This document shows positions 1 to 9,373 of a stretch of 45,938 nt of DNA, in pieces. The stretch's first letter is position 1. Every line of letters begins with the position of its first letter. The stretch is from Acidobacteriota bacterium. GTDB taxonomy: Bacteria; Acidobacteriota; Terriglobia; Terriglobales; Acidobacteriaceae. The notes under the pieces were generated by a model. It searched no databases, was not told the origin of the DNA, and saw only the letters and a program-made list of their open reading frames with translations. Where the stretch lies: the NCBI GenBank assembly GCA_028872955.1, contig JAGWNX010000023.1, forward strand, positions 1 to 45,938, given 5' to 3'. Both the position numbers and the translations under genes were made by a program.

Positions 1-898
1 AGAACTCGTTCGTCAGCTCAGCAACTTGTTGGATGCTGGTGCGCTCGCCCGATCCCACATTGAGTGCGACGCTGTCTTCCAGCGGCTGCAGCAAACTCTT
101 CACCGTGGCGTCTACCACGTCCTCCACGTACACAAAGTCTCTGCTCTCTAATCCATCCTCAAACACCTTCAGCGTGCTGCCCACGCGAGCCAGATTCGAA
201 AAGATGGCAAGAATTCCGGTGTAAGGATTCTTCAAAGACTGGCCCGGGCCATAGACGTTCTGGTAGCGCAGCGCCACCGAAGGGATGCCCAGAGTCCTGC
301 CAAACAGCAGCACAGTCTGCTCCTGCACCTGCTTGGTCAGCCCATAGAAGGAGGATGGCTGCATGGGCGCACTCTCCGGAGTCGGCACCGAGTGGCATGC
401 GCCGCCACAGAGCGGACACAGCGGGTCAAACTCTCCGCGCCGCTTCTCGGCAGCGCTGCGCGACACCGGATACACCACGCCATGGTGCGCACAGGCATAC
501 GCGCCTTCACCGTAGATGGCACGCGACGACGCAACGACGATGCGGCCCACACGGTGCCCACGGCTCTTCGCCAGCACCTCGTACAGCAGCGCGACGCCCT
601 GCATATTCGTGCGGCCGTAGCGGGCCACTTCGTACATCGACTGGCCTGTGCCGGTCTCGGCAGCCAGGTGAACCACAGCCTCAGCCCCTGCCAGCGCAGT
701 CGCAAAGATGTTCTCGTCCGCGACATCTCCATCCACAACCTGTACATAGGGAGCAAGGTCTGCAGGGAGCATCCGCACCCCCCCATGCACCTGAGGCAAA
801 AAATTATCGAGCACCGCGAGTTCGTGCCCCAGGGGCAGAAGTCTGCGCAGCAGATGTGTCCCAATAAATCCAGCCCCACCCGTAACCAGAATTTTCAT
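1..898 (-). CDS. NAD-dependent epimerase (SDR), 3' end cut by window edge; dTDP-L-rhamnose 4-epimerase-like
   Basis: The first 299 codons of an extended short-chain dehydrogenase/reductase acting on nucleotide sugars; the 3' end lies outside the window. The start ATG is at 898-896. Visible motifs are the Rossmann GGAGFIG at residues 7-13, the serine region VVASSRAIYG near 121-130, and the catalytic Y185-x3-K189 in FYGLTK. Residues 161-168 hold an insertion with three cysteines (CPLCGGAC) followed by VPTPES. From memory, such an insertion is found in proteins annotated as dTDP-L-rhamnose 4-epimerases, and dTDP-rhamnose is made by the rml genes at 11.7-15.7 kb, so 6-deoxy-talose formation is plausible. 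That substrate is an inference; UDP-sugar epimerase is the alternative. The gene is divergent from the acyltransferase, with about 126 bp between them. Confidence 0.85.
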   Translation of the reverse strand, partial: MKILVTGGAGFIGTHLLRRLLPLGHELAVLDNFLPQVHGGVRMLPADLAPYVQVVDGDVADENIFATALAGAEAVVHLAAETGTGQSMYEVARYGRTNMQGVALLYEVLAKSRGHRVGRIVVASSRAIYGEGAYACAHHGVVYPVSRSAAEKRRGEFDPLCPLCGGACHSVPTPESAPMQPSSFYGLTKQVQEQTVLLFGRTLGIPSVALRYQNVYGPGQSLKNPYTGILAIFSNLARVGSTLKVFEDGLESRDFVYVEDVVDATVKSLLQPLEDSVALNVGSGERTSIQQVAELTNEF

Positions 899-1024
899 GC
901 CTACCCTGCTAGTTAGATTTCACTTCGATCAATCGCAAGTTGCCTTCCAGCTCTTATCCGCGCGAAGGGGCACGGTGCAAAGGTCAACTTGGATTACTTA
1001 TCTATTTTACGGCGAAGCACAGCT

Positions 1025-1705
1025 ATGAAGTCCTCGCCTACAATAACTTCTATGGCCGCGCCCCAGACCCAGTCCCGGCTTAGCCGCTTTCTCAGCAAGC
1101 CACTGCACGACAAGCTGAATGTGCTGCGAGAGATCAAACCGCTGCTCGCCGGCAAGCTCTACTACCGGTTTGTCGTTGCGTCCTTCGGTCATCGCACCCT
1201 GCTGCGCAAGCCTCTGCGCATCACCAACCCGCGCTACATCTTCGTGGGAAGCGGCGTGGACATCGCCGTCGGCTGCCGTCTGGAGGCCATCGTGACCGAT
1301 CCAGAATGCCTCCCAAAGCTGATTGTGGAGGATGGTGTTTACATCGGCCAGAACGTGCAGATTATCAGCCATTGCAACGTTACGATCGGCAAGAACGCCG
1401 GCATCGGCCCACACTGCTTTGTCATGGATGCCAGCCATCCGGTACTCGATCGCACCGATCCAGCGCCGATGGTTCATCGGTTCTCCACGGCTGAGTCGTT
1501 CCTTGAAATTGGCGAAGGCGCACTGATCGGTGCCGGCACCTTCATCATGCCAAACGTCCGGATCGGCAAACGCACGGTGATCGGTGCGAACTCTGTGGTC
1601 CGCAAAAGCATTCCCGATGACTGCATCGCCTACGGCAATCCTGCGGTCGTTGTACTACGCTTTGATCGTGTCGAAGAGCGCTGGATCCCGGTTCCTGGTC
1701 GCTAA
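1025..1705 (+). CDS. Hexapeptide-repeat (LbetaH) O-acyltransferase
   Basis: A 226-residue left-handed beta-helix acyltransferase of the WcaF/NodL/maltose-acetyltransferase kind, which transfers acetyl or another acyl group from CoA to a sugar. Hexapeptide periodicity is visible in the second half (VYIGQNVQI, VTIGKNAGIG, ALIGAGTFI, VRIGKRTVIGANSVV). The DASHP segment supplies the likely catalytic histidine. I chose ATG 1025; a TTG at 989 or an ATG at 1052 are also possible, and no ribosome site settles it. It is the only plus-strand gene among the export genes. Its TAA stop overlaps the TAG stop of the flippase gene on the other strand. The likely role is modifying the surface polysaccharide or its lipid-linked repeat unit. 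Confidence 0.88.
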   Translation: MKSSPTITSMAAPQTQSRLSRFLSKPLHDKLNVLREIKPLLAGKLYYRFVVASFGHRTLLRKPLRITNPRYIFVGSGVDIAVGCRLEAIVTDPECLPKLIVEDGVYIGQNVQIISHCNVTIGKNAGIGPHCFVMDASHPVLDRTDPAPMVHRFSTAESFLEIGEGALIGAGTFIMPNVRIGKRTVIGANSVVRKSIPDDCIAYGNPAVVVLRFDRVEERWIPVPGR

Positions 1706-3189
1706 GTCTGCAACTGCTTCAGCCCAACCTTGCCGAATCGTGCGGTGAGACCGCCGCTCAGCATCAGTGCCAGCACCAGCCACGGAATCAAGCGGAATCC
1801 GACGCTTTGGCCGCGTAGCAACAGCAGGAGCAACACAAGTGGACTCAGGCAGAGCAGAGGCCGCAGCACAGACTCCAGCACATACTCGGAACGTTTGAGT
1901 GGGATCATCGTCACGATGCGAATCGTGTGCACGATGTAGAGCACGCTGCCGAGCGCGGCGGCAATCACCGTTCCCCATGCCACACCGATTGGCCCCAGCC
2001 AACGCGCGCCTGCCAGGCTCAACGCCAGATTGCCAAACGCCTCCACGATGGAAGGCAACAATGCCTTGCGCTGCAGACCTACTGCCAGCAACGCGGAGGC
2101 GTAACCGTTATTCAACAGCCGGATTGCTTGTCCGATCAGCAGCAATTTGACGATTGGAAGCGCCTCCGCCGCATACTCTGGCCCAACCCAGAGCCGCAGC
2201 AAAGGTGAGCCGGCAAAGTACACCAGCAGAACGAGTGTCAGGTTCAAGAATGTACTCAGCCGTGAGGTTCGCAGCACAATCTCAGCGATGCGCCGGTGCT
2301 CACCACGCGCATCCAGAACCGCGACAGGAGCGATGAGCGCCGCAAACACGGCGTTGTTCAGTCCAGCAAAGAAGCTCGTCAGAGTTGCCGCCACAGAGTA
2401 ATATCCCACTGACCGAAACTGGAACAGACCAACGATCGTTACATCCAGACCACTGATAAGCAGCATGCCAAACGAAAAGAACACCAGCATGGAGCAGTAG
2501 CGTGCAATCTCCGCAGCCATCGCACGGTGTACGTGTTGCGCACCCAGCTGCATACCAGGCAGCAGGATGCGGGCAAGCCTGTACTGCAGCAGGCTTCCAG
2601 CCAGATTTGCTACAGCAATGCACGCGGCTAAAGCTCCAAGCGAATGCGTAAAGTGCACCGCGAGCAGCACACTGATGGCACCCAGAACGCGGCTGCCACC
2701 AATCGCCAACGCCGGATGCTCATTCTTGTGCAAGCCGATCAAAACACCAGTAAAGGTTGACAGCGGCAACTGCAGCACAGCGGACACCGCCAGCAACAGT
2801 GCCCCCAGGCGTACCTCCGGAACCAGGCTACCCGGAATGCCGTGGAACAGCTGCGGTAGCTGCCAGATCACCGCCCCAATTGCCAGCATGGCTATCAAGC
2901 CGCCACACGCAAGCAAGGCAAACGCCGTGCTTATAAGAGTGTCCCGAAGCTCTCTGTCATCACGCTCCATCGCCTGCGCAAGATACCGCGCTACTGCCGT
3001 CTGGATGCCGAAATCGAGATAGTTGGCATACGCCGCGATCTGCAGCATGAGCGACCAGGCTGCAAAGCGATCCTTCGCGAGAGCATGCGTCAGAAAGTGA
3101 GGCAGCGCCAGCGCCACCACGGCCGTTGCACCACCGCGCACCAGATTTGCGGCGGCATTCTTTAGGAACGTAAAGCCAAACCGCTTCAT
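1702..3189 (-). CDS. Wzx-type polysaccharide flippase (MOP superfamily)
   Basis: A roughly 495-residue, very hydrophobic protein with about 12-14 predicted membrane spans, typical in length and layout for O-antigen/exopolysaccharide flippases. Such proteins turn undecaprenyl-diphosphate-linked repeat units across the inner membrane. The N-terminus (MKRFGFTFLKNAAANLVRGG) and the C-terminal half (LRLWVGPEYAAEALPI...) match the general pattern of the family. I start it at ATG 3189; an upstream in-frame TTG at 3204 is less likely. It lies 54 bp downstream of the Wzz-like gene and is probably cotranscribed with it and the export protein, giving a Wza-Wzz-Wzx unit. The polymerase (Wzy) is not in the window. 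Confidence 0.88.
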   Translation of the reverse strand: MKRFGFTFLKNAAANLVRGGATAVVALALPHFLTHALAKDRFAAWSLMLQIAAYANYLDFGIQTAVARYLAQAMERDDRELRDTLISTAFALLACGGLIAMLAIGAVIWQLPQLFHGIPGSLVPEVRLGALLLAVSAVLQLPLSTFTGVLIGLHKNEHPALAIGGSRVLGAISVLLAVHFTHSLGALAACIAVANLAGSLLQYRLARILLPGMQLGAQHVHRAMAAEIARYCSMLVFFSFGMLLISGLDVTIVGLFQFRSVGYYSVAATLTSFFAGLNNAVFAALIAPVAVLDARGEHRRIAEIVLRTSRLSTFLNLTLVLLVYFAGSPLLRLWVGPEYAAEALPIVKLLLIGQAIRLLNNGYASALLAVGLQRKALLPSIVEAFGNLALSLAGARWLGPIGVAWGTVIAAALGSVLYIVHTIRIVTMIPLKRSEYVLESVLRPLLCLSPLVLLLLLLRGQSVGFRLIPWLVLALMLSGGLTARFGKVGLKQLQT

Positions 3190-3243
3190 GCTTCGTCCCC
3201 GCAACGGCTGCTTCCGTGGCGCTGCGGCATCAAGGCACGCCCC

Positions 3244-4461
3244 CTATTGCTTCGACTCAACCAGTAGATCCTTCCGCCCGTTACGCGCGAGCGCACGAAC
3301 ACAGCCGAAACACGCACCTACCACCAGCGCAGCAAGTACCATCAGTGCCCGGTGCGGCCCTGACTTCGTATCCGGAACAACTGCGTAGTCCACGATCTGG
3401 ATCAGCGGAGCCGAGCGCGACTCATCCAGCTTCGCTGCCTCATACTGCTTCAGCAACAGTTCGTACAAGGCCTCGTGATACTTCACATCGCGGGCTTTGC
3501 GTACGTACTCCAGAGTAAGTGCGGGCACTTTGGCCGTAGGCAGCAGCACGTTCCCTTCTGTGCTGGCAGCATTGGAATGCTGTAGCTGTTCCATTTGCGC
3601 ACGCAAGCCGCTGATCTCGGATCGCAGTCGTACTACCTCCGGATTTTGATCCGTGGCAGACTGGCGCAGAGCTGCTAACTGAACCTCGCGACTCGCGATC
3701 TCGGCCTGCGTCTGTGCAATCGTCTCCAACTGAATACGCGCCTGGCCACCCGGCTGAATCAGGCCGGTCTGCTCCTGGCTTTTGGCCAGCTCCACTTCAG
3801 CGTCCGCCAGCAGATCCTTTTCCTTCACAAGTTGCTGCTCATAGAAGACGCGCCGCTGGCCAGCCTCGGTGAAGGCGATGCGATCATTCTGCTGCATCAG
3901 CTCATCCAGATAGGCATTCGCCATCGCGGCAGCACGCTTCGGGTCGTGGTCTTCAACGTCCACATCAATAATCGTGTCTTTACCGCTTACAAACGTGCTA
4001 TGCGACTCCAACTCCTTCTCGGTGTCGCTTAATTTCTTGGTCTTGTACACAGCGCTCAAGTTGAAGCGACGGATCATATCGTCGGCAACAGTTCTGCTGC
4101 CCAGCATACCCACGTAAACTAGGCTGGGGTCTTTGAGTCCGCCAAGCGCTGCGCCAGCACCGCCCAACGCACCGAGCTGACTCAGTAAGGCACTCGAACC
4201 CGACGACATTGAATTCGGAGGCAGAAAGCTGGCCTTGCCGGTATACGTCGGCTTGAGGAACAGCAACACGACAGCCATCAGCGCGACCGCCACCAACGCC
4301 GACCGCAGCACATACCCACGCTCGCGCACCAACACACGGCCCACAGCATGCAAATCCAGCTCTGTCTGCCACGCCTCTGACGCGTCGCTCTCTGCCCTCA
4401 TCGCCTCAGGACGCTCCTGCGTCGCCGTCACTCTATCGTCTTGCATCACGTCAGGCCTCAC
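3244..4461 (-). CDS. Wzz/GumC-type chain-length determinant protein
   Basis: A 405-residue polysaccharide co-polymerase of the inner membrane. An N-terminal membrane helix (about residues 55-72) precedes FLKPTYTGKASFLPP, a typical Wzz start. A long coiled-coil periplasmic region (about 190-320, LVKEKDLLADAEVELAKSQ and onward) and a C-terminal membrane helix (about 370-395, MVLAALVVGACFGCV) follow. No tyrosine-kinase (BY-kinase) domain is fused. The start is GTG at 4461, whose bases overlap the TGA stop of the upstream export gene (GTGA at 4461-4458), suggesting translational coupling. It works with the SLBB protein and flippase on either side to set chain length and bridge to the outer membrane. 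Confidence 0.9.
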   Translation of the reverse strand: MRPDVMQDDRVTATQERPEAMRAESDASEAWQTELDLHAVGRVLVRERGYVLRSALVAVALMAVVLLFLKPTYTGKASFLPPNSMSSGSSALLSQLGALGGAGAALGGLKDPSLVYVGMLGSRTVADDMIRRFNLSAVYKTKKLSDTEKELESHSTFVSGKDTIIDVDVEDHDPKRAAAMANAYLDELMQQNDRIAFTEAGQRRVFYEQQLVKEKDLLADAEVELAKSQEQTGLIQPGGQARIQLETIAQTQAEIASREVQLAALRQSATDQNPEVVRLRSEISGLRAQMEQLQHSNAASTEGNVLLPTAKVPALTLEYVRKARDVKYHEALYELLLKQYEAAKLDESRSAPLIQIVDYAVVPDTKSGPHRALMVLAALVVGACFGCVRALARNGRKDLLVESKQ

Positions 4462-7061
4462 CTCACCAGGTTAATGGCCGCTGCTGCCAATCCGAACTGG
4501 CCGGCAATCGTGGCTATATCCACAACCCTGCGCAAGGCTGATCCCTTGCTAAAGCTCTGGGGCACCACGATCGTATCGCCAGGGTAAAGTCGTACCGATT
4601 CGAAGTTTCCCGACCAGAACGAAGAACTGTACTGACGACTGATCACCGAGCCATCCGCGTGCACCACAAACTCACGCCGCGGATCGGCGTCTCGATTGCT
4701 GCCACCCGCCATCTTCAGATATCGGCCCAGCCGCTCATTCGGCTGATACAGAAATGCGTTTGCGTTGTAGACGGCTCCCACCACAGCAACCGTGGAGGGA
4801 ATGCGCGGCACCAGGAACCGATCTCCATCCTCGAGTGGAAGATCCGGAATTGCCTCACTGCCCTTGGCATCCACCGGAAAATTAAGCACAATACGGCCAC
4901 TGGCCTGGATCTGCCTCAGACGAGCGACCAGTTGCTCGGACTGCTGTTGCGCTGTTGTTGCTGCCGCGGTGTCCTGTTGCGACACCGAGTTGTTGGCAGC
5001 CTGCAGAATGGCACCGCTGGCTTGCCGCTCCAACTCGTTCGCGTAGTCGTTCAAGCGCTGCTGCTGAGCCCGGCGCGTGGACTCCCGCGTAAAGTCCGAC
5101 CCGTACAGATAGGCATCCGGAGTAAGCCCACCAGCTCGCATCACCAGCTGCCGTAGCGTCTCTCCCGGCTTCACCGTGTACACGCCCGCAGCCACAAACT
5201 CGCCCTCCAGCCGCACAAAGCGCGTCTGCTGCGACTCAGGCACGCGCATGTCAGCCTTGGAGAAGATCGTCACCACATCGCCCGGCAGCAGCTCCAGGTT
5301 CTGCGACTCATCCCCATCCAGCACGACGGCACCCAGATGGAAAGGAAGAATCGAAGTGGTCAGGGTCGTCTTATCCTGCCGGTCGATGCTGGCGTAGCTC
5401 CAGTTAATATCTGGCCCACTCGCAACCACAAACGTCTTCGGCGGGAAGAGCGTAGAGGCAACACCAACCTCTGCACTTCCGGTCGAGCCATTGGTGCTGT
5501 TCGCGCTGGAGCTATCTGCCAGCGGCACTGATGGATTCTGTCCTGAGACAGCGGGCTGTTCCACCTCCGCCATCGTCTGCTGCTGATAGCTAGCTGCTCT
5601 GCCCGTCGCGTTGCTCTGCTCCGCCAGCGTTGTACCGCTCTGCTGCGTCAAAGAGCGCACCCCTGCTGCCTGCTGAACCTCCGCCTTGGTTCCGGTCTTC
5701 GTCGTGGTGTCAGGCGCAATATAGTTCAACACGGACTGTCCCAGCCGGGCGCGCTGGTGCCAGTAGTCTCGGGTCACCAGAGCATCCCGATCCGGAATCA
5801 GATCTCGAATACGCATGCCGGGGTGCCAAGCATAGCGGCCAGGGTTCGCAACGTTTCCACGCAAGGTTACCGAGTTCTTGAACTCGTCCGAGATGGCCGG
5901 CACCTCCACAATATCGCCATCCAGCAACGTCGTTGCCTGCCCGCTCGCATCCCAGGCTAAGTTGAGCACACTACGTTGATGCTGGGCTTCAATACGCTCC
6001 AGGCGCAAACCATCAGTCCGCGCAACGCTGGTCAAACCGCCCGCCAACCTCACCGCGTCGCCAGCCGTCTCGCCAGCCCTCAGCTCATAGATCGCGGGCG
6101 TGTTTACGCTGCCTGCAATCGCAACCTCCGGGCCTACAGTGGGGAAGTAAATCACATCGCCCGGCAGCAGCTGCTGATCCTTGGACTTGTCCCCATGCAA
6201 CAGCAGATCGTACAGATCGAGCTCCACCACCAGCTTGTCGCCGCGCTTCAGCTGAATGTGACGCATGCTGCCCTGGGGCGTAGGGCCGCCCGTCGCGAAG
6301 ATGGCGTTGACCAGCGTACTGAGCGAGCTAAGCGTATAGCTACCCGGTCGCCGCGCCTGCCCCACCACAAATACCTGAATGGAGCGCAGCTGCCCCATGT
6401 TGACGTTGACATCAAAGTTCCGGAACACCCGCGACATCTGCGACTTGACAAACGACTGCAACTGCGCAAACGGAAGCCCAGCCACATGAATGGGGCCTAC
6501 CTGCGGAACGTACACCTCACCCGCGCGGTCGACCGTAAAGTGACCATTCAGAGTCACTTGCCCCCAGGCCTGAATCAGCAGCTCGTCCCCGGGGCCGATC
6601 ACATACTCCGGCGTAACCGGAACACGGTCGACCGGGGCGAAGGTCGACGGCGCACCATCAAACAGAGCTGCACCGAAGATCGGCAGCGGCGTCCCAACTG
6701 TCTGCTGTACCAGTTGCTGAAACTCGGTCGGTCGCGGAGCCGGAAAGCTGGCCGCCTGGACGCGCTGGGTTGTCGAGACCGGCAGCACCTGCCCCAGCCC
6801 CGTCGCCTCAGGCAGCGTGGTTTGCCCCACGCCGCGCTGGACCACAGTCCCATCCTGTTGCTGCAGCGTCACACCCTGCGTTGCCACCGGGACCGTCGCA
6901 AAGCCCTGCCGAATCTGCGACCACTGCGCTCCCGGCTCCGTGGTATCCGACCCGGTCGAGTCCAGCACGGTCTGCTGCGAAGACAACCTGGGCGTCGCAA
7001 CCCCGGCGACCAGGATTAAGGCTAGCAGGCGACGTCTCTTCCACGCTGATGCTGACTGCAT
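4458..7061 (-). CDS. Large SLBB-domain polysaccharide export protein (Wza-like)
   Basis: An 867-residue outer-membrane polysaccharide export protein. After a signal peptide (KRRRLLALILVAGVATP) comes the Poly_export region from about residue 150 (PEYVIGPGDELLIQAWG). Several SLBB-type repeats follow (VFVVGQARRPGSYTL; VAIAGSVNTPAIYEL; VTLRGNVANPGRYAW; VRLEGEFVAAGVYTV; VAVVGAVYNANAFLY). It is over twice the length of classical Wza (about 380 residues). It has a low-complexity Gln/Ser/Thr linker at about 451-537, and I see no lipobox cysteine. The start at 7061 is chosen because AGAGGA at 7076-7071 is nine bases upstream; ATG 7070 directly abuts that site. It is the first gene of the Wza-Wzz-Wzx unit. 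Confidence 0.92.
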   Translation of the reverse strand: MQSASAWKRRRLLALILVAGVATPRLSSQQTVLDSTGSDTTEPGAQWSQIRQGFATVPVATQGVTLQQQDGTVVQRGVGQTTLPEATGLGQVLPVSTTQRVQAASFPAPRPTEFQQLVQQTVGTPLPIFGAALFDGAPSTFAPVDRVPVTPEYVIGPGDELLIQAWGQVTLNGHFTVDRAGEVYVPQVGPIHVAGLPFAQLQSFVKSQMSRVFRNFDVNVNMGQLRSIQVFVVGQARRPGSYTLSSLSTLVNAIFATGGPTPQGSMRHIQLKRGDKLVVELDLYDLLLHGDKSKDQQLLPGDVIYFPTVGPEVAIAGSVNTPAIYELRAGETAGDAVRLAGGLTSVARTDGLRLERIEAQHQRSVLNLAWDASGQATTLLDGDIVEVPAISDEFKNSVTLRGNVANPGRYAWHPGMRIRDLIPDRDALVTRDYWHQRARLGQSVLNYIAPDTTTKTGTKAEVQQAAGVRSLTQQSGTTLAEQSNATGRAASYQQQTMAEVEQPAVSGQNPSVPLADSSSANSTNGSTGSAEVGVASTLFPPKTFVVASGPDINWSYASIDRQDKTTLTTSILPFHLGAVVLDGDESQNLELLPGDVVTIFSKADMRVPESQQTRFVRLEGEFVAAGVYTVKPGETLRQLVMRAGGLTPDAYLYGSDFTRESTRRAQQQRLNDYANELERQASGAILQAANNSVSQQDTAAATTAQQQSEQLVARLRQIQASGRIVLNFPVDAKGSEAIPDLPLEDGDRFLVPRIPSTVAVVGAVYNANAFLYQPNERLGRYLKMAGGSNRDADPRREFVVHADGSVISRQYSSSFWSGNFESVRLYPGDTIVVPQSFSKGSALRRVVDIATIAGQFGLAAAAINLVR

Positions 7062-7070
7062 TTGATCCAT

Positions 7071-7076
7071 TCCTCT
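7071..7076 (-). promoter_or_regulatory. Ribosome binding site that decides the export-protein start
   Basis: AGAGGA on the minus strand. It touches the in-frame ATG at 7070 but is nine bases from the ATG at 7061, so the second ATG is the more likely start. Confidence 0.5.
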
Positions 7077-7264
7077 ACTTAGAACTTCGTCACGGCAGAG
7101 CAGGTTTCTGTGAAGCAACCTAGTTAAAGCCCATGCGCCACAGAACGCAGACAGTCAACCCGCCTTCAGCATACATCAGGTTTCAAGCCCATCCCGGCCC
7201 CTCCAGTGGCACCGCAGATACCTCAACCACGCTTCTCCGCAATCGAAGATTGCTACCGATTCAG

Positions 7265-8698
7265 TTACAAAGACTCCACCGCAGCGGCCACTTGCAGCAT
7301 CGTCCCTTCGGCAAAGTGGCGCCCCATAATCTGCACACCAATCGGCAGGCCATCGGCGGTCGTGCCGCAGGGCACGCTGATGCCGCAGATGCCCGCCAGA
7401 CTGGCCGCGACGGAATAGATGTCCGCCAGATACATGGACACCGGATCGTCGGTCTTCTCTCCCAGCTTGAACGCCGGTGTCGGCGTCATGGGCCCCAGAA
7501 TCGCATCGACCTGCGTAAACGCCTGCAGGAAATCCTGAGCCAGCAGCGCCCGCACCTGCTGGGCCTTCTTGTAGTACGCGTCATAGTAGCCGGCGGAGAG
7601 CGCATAGGTGCCCAGCAGAATGCGCCGCTTCACCTCGGCGCCGAAGCCTGCATCCCGCGTCTTGCGATACATCGCTGCCAGGCTATTGCTCTCACTGGCC
7701 CGCAGCCCAAAGCGCACACCATCAAAGCGCGAAAGATTTGCCGAAGCCTCTGCCGTAGCAATCACGTAGTAGGTCGGAATCGCGAACCGGGTGTGCGGCA
7801 GGCTGATCGGCTGGATCACGCAGCCCCTGGCTTGCAGGCCATCCAGCGTGCGCTCCACCGCAGCCCTCACCTCCGGGTCCAGACCTTCGCCAAAGTACTC
7901 TGCAGGTACGCCAAGGCGCAGGCCCTCCAACGGACGCTGCATCTCCGCTACGTAGTCTTGCACTGGCTGATCCGAGCAGGTCTCATCGTGCGCATCCGCA
8001 CCCGCCAGCACCTGCAGCACCGTGGCCGCATCCTTCACGTTGCGCGTAAACGGCCCCACGCGATCCAGCGACGAGGCAAACGCAATCAGCCCGTACCGGC
8101 TCACGCGACCGTAGGTCGGCAACAAGCCAACCACACCGCAGAAGGCCGCTGGCTGGCGGATGGAACCGCCCGTATCCGTCCCCAGCGATGCCACGGCAAA
8201 CTCCGCCGCGACCGCTGCCGCAGAGCCACCGCTCGAGCCTCCCGGCACCCTGTCCAGGGCACGCGGATTCCGCACCGGGCCATAGGCGGAGTTCTCATTC
8301 GAACTGCCCATGGCAAACTCATCGCAGTTCAGCTTGCCCAGCAGCACTGCGCCCGCAGCCTCCAGACGGCTTACCGTAGTGGCATCGTACGGCGGCAGAT
8401 AGCCCTCCAGAATCCTGGAGCCTGCCGTGGCCGGAGAGCCCGTCATCGTCAGCACATCCTTCACGCCGATGGGGACCCCCGCCAGCGGACCCACCGGGTC
8501 GCCTCTCCGCACGGCCGCATCCACCCGCTCTGCCTGCGCCAGCGCACGCTCCCGGCTCAGCGCGAGAAAGCTATTAATGCCTTTACCGGCAGGGCCATCC
8601 TCTGCAGCAATGCGCGTATAGTGCGCCTCCGCCACCGCTACCGCCGTCGTCTCACCTGAGAGAACGGCAGACCGCACTCCATCAATCGTCAGATCCAA
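7265..8698 (-). CDS. gatA: Aspartyl/glutamyl-tRNA amidotransferase subunit A
   Basis: The amidase subunit of GatCAB, which converts Glu-tRNA(Gln) (and often Asp-tRNA(Asn)) to the amidated form using glutamine-derived ammonia. The amidase signature is complete: catalytic Lys in [10 protein letters not shown], the Ser-rich [13 protein letters not shown], and the cis-Ser/nucleophile region [16 protein letters not shown]. With the TTG start at 8698 the protein has 477 residues, close to the usual 480-490. That start has AAAGGAAG eight bases upstream. A further TTG at 8761 would overlap gatC but has no good ribosome site. It follows gatC directly. gatB is not in the window. Confidence 0.95.
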   Translation of the reverse strand: MDLTIDGVRSAVLSGETTAVAVAEAHYTRIAAEDGPAGKGINSFLALSRERALAQAERVDAAVRRGDPVGPLAGVPIGVKDVLTMTGSPATAGSRILEGYLPPYDATTVSRLEAAGAVLLGKLNCDEFAMGSSNENSAYGPVRNPRALDRVPGGSSGGSAAAVAAEFAVASLGTDTGGSIRQPAAFCGVVGLLPTYGRVSRYGLIAFASSLDRVGPFTRNVKDAATVLQVLAGADAHDETCSDQPVQDYVAEMQRPLEGLRLGVPAEYFGEGLDPEVRAAVERTLDGLQARGCVIQPISLPHTRFAIPTYYVIATAEASANLSRFDGVRFGLRASESNSLAAMYRKTRDAGFGAEVKRRILLGTYALSAGYYDAYYKKAQQVRALLAQDFLQAFTQVDAILGPMTPTPAFKLGEKTDDPVSMYLADIYSVAASLAGICGISVPCGTTADGLPIGVQIMGRHFAEGTMLQVAAAVESL

Positions 8699-8706
8699 GG
8701 ACTCCG

Positions 8707-8714
8707 CTTCCTTT
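8707..8714 (-). promoter_or_regulatory. Ribosome binding site supporting the TTG start of gatA
   Basis: AAAGGAAG on the minus strand, eight bases before TTG 8698. No ATG lies near the N-terminal end of the conserved GatA sequence, so this purine-rich stretch is the best start evidence. Confidence 0.45.
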
Positions 8715-8750
8715 CCTGTCCCACCCTTACGCCAGACCCATCCCGGCTGC

Positions 8751-9068
8751 TTAGCGCTCAATCACCTTCGGCACTTTGAAGAAGCGACCGTCGGTCTCCG
8801 GTGCGGCCGCCATCACCGCATCGCGGCTGATGGACGCCACCACCGCATCGGCACGTAGATTCTCGCCATGAGCATGCTTCTCCCCACCCAGAATCTCTGC
8901 CACCTGCGCCAGTGGAGCCACCCCGGTCGTATCCAGCTCGTTCAGCTGAGCAATATGCTCCAGAATCGCGTTCAGATCCCGCTGCATCCGCGGCTCTTCC
9001 TCGGCGGTCAACTCCAGGTTGGCCAGCTCGGCCACACGTCGAACATCCTCTAACGTAACGCCACTCAT
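8751..9068 (-). CDS. gatC: Aspartyl/glutamyl-tRNA amidotransferase subunit C
   Basis: A small (about 105 residues) GatC subunit that wraps between GatA and GatB. It shows the standard pattern [17 protein letters not shown] near the N-terminus, a helical middle ([21 protein letters not shown]) and the C-terminal [13 protein letters not shown] 9068 is preferred, with AGGTGAG just upstream. A GTG at 9077 overlapping the previous gene's TGA is an alternative. It is the middle gene of a tight minus-strand unit: DUF721 gene, gatC, gatA. Confidence 0.95.
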   Translation of the reverse strand: MSGVTLEDVRRVAELANLELTAEEEPRMQRDLNAILEHIAQLNELDTTGVAPLAQVAEILGGEKHAHGENLRADAVVASISRDAVMAAAPETDGRFFKVPKVIER

Positions 9069-9073
9069 TCGTC

Positions 9074-9373
9074 TCACCTGTCGCCAGCAGGGCTCTCCGG
9101 CCCAGCCGATCTCAACTTAAAGTGTATCCCGGTCACCCGGACTCGCGCGATGCTGGCAATCTCGCGGCGCAGCGTCTCGCGAACCGACTCCATCTGGCGC
9201 TGCCACGCCCGATCCACCGCGACGACCGTCACCTCTCCATCGTCGCAGGCCACCACCTCGCCTCGGCTGGCCATCGCCGCTCCGCAGGCCACAGGCCACG
9301 CCGCAATCAGGCGGTCTAACTCCGGCGAGCGCTCCAGGCTCTTGCCCAGCACCTCACGCAAGATGTCGCGCAT
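9074..9373 (-). CDS. DUF721 (DciA-like) protein
   Basis: A 99-residue basic protein of the DUF721 family, which includes DciA, the replicative-helicase operator/loader of many bacteria. The conserved parts are the N-terminal MRDILREVLGKSLERSP, the central WPVACGAAMAS, and the beta segment GEVTVVAVDRAWQRQ. The start ATG at 9373 lies inside the end of the upstream glycosyltransferase gene (20 bp overlap), with GGAG four bases upstream; a GTG at 9382 is possible. It overlaps gatC at its 3' end. A role in DNA replication is inferred from the family only. Confidence 0.8.
   Translation of the reverse strand: MRDILREVLGKSLERSPELDRLIAAWPVACGAAMASRGEVVACDDGEVTVVAVDRAWQRQMESVRETLRREIASIARVRVTGIHFKLRSAGPESPAGDR

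Noticed and set aside
337..879. Minus-strand 180-codon gene overlapping the epimerase
   Set aside because: It is another frame of the epimerase, whose true frame carries all SDR motifs.
7240..7264. Terminator after gatA (GCAATC, GAA, GATTGC)
   Set aside because: Only a six-pair stem and no T-run on the minus strand.
7133..8659. Plus-strand 508-codon gene opposite gatA
   Set aside because: Arg/His/Gln-rich antisense shadow of gatA with no domain.
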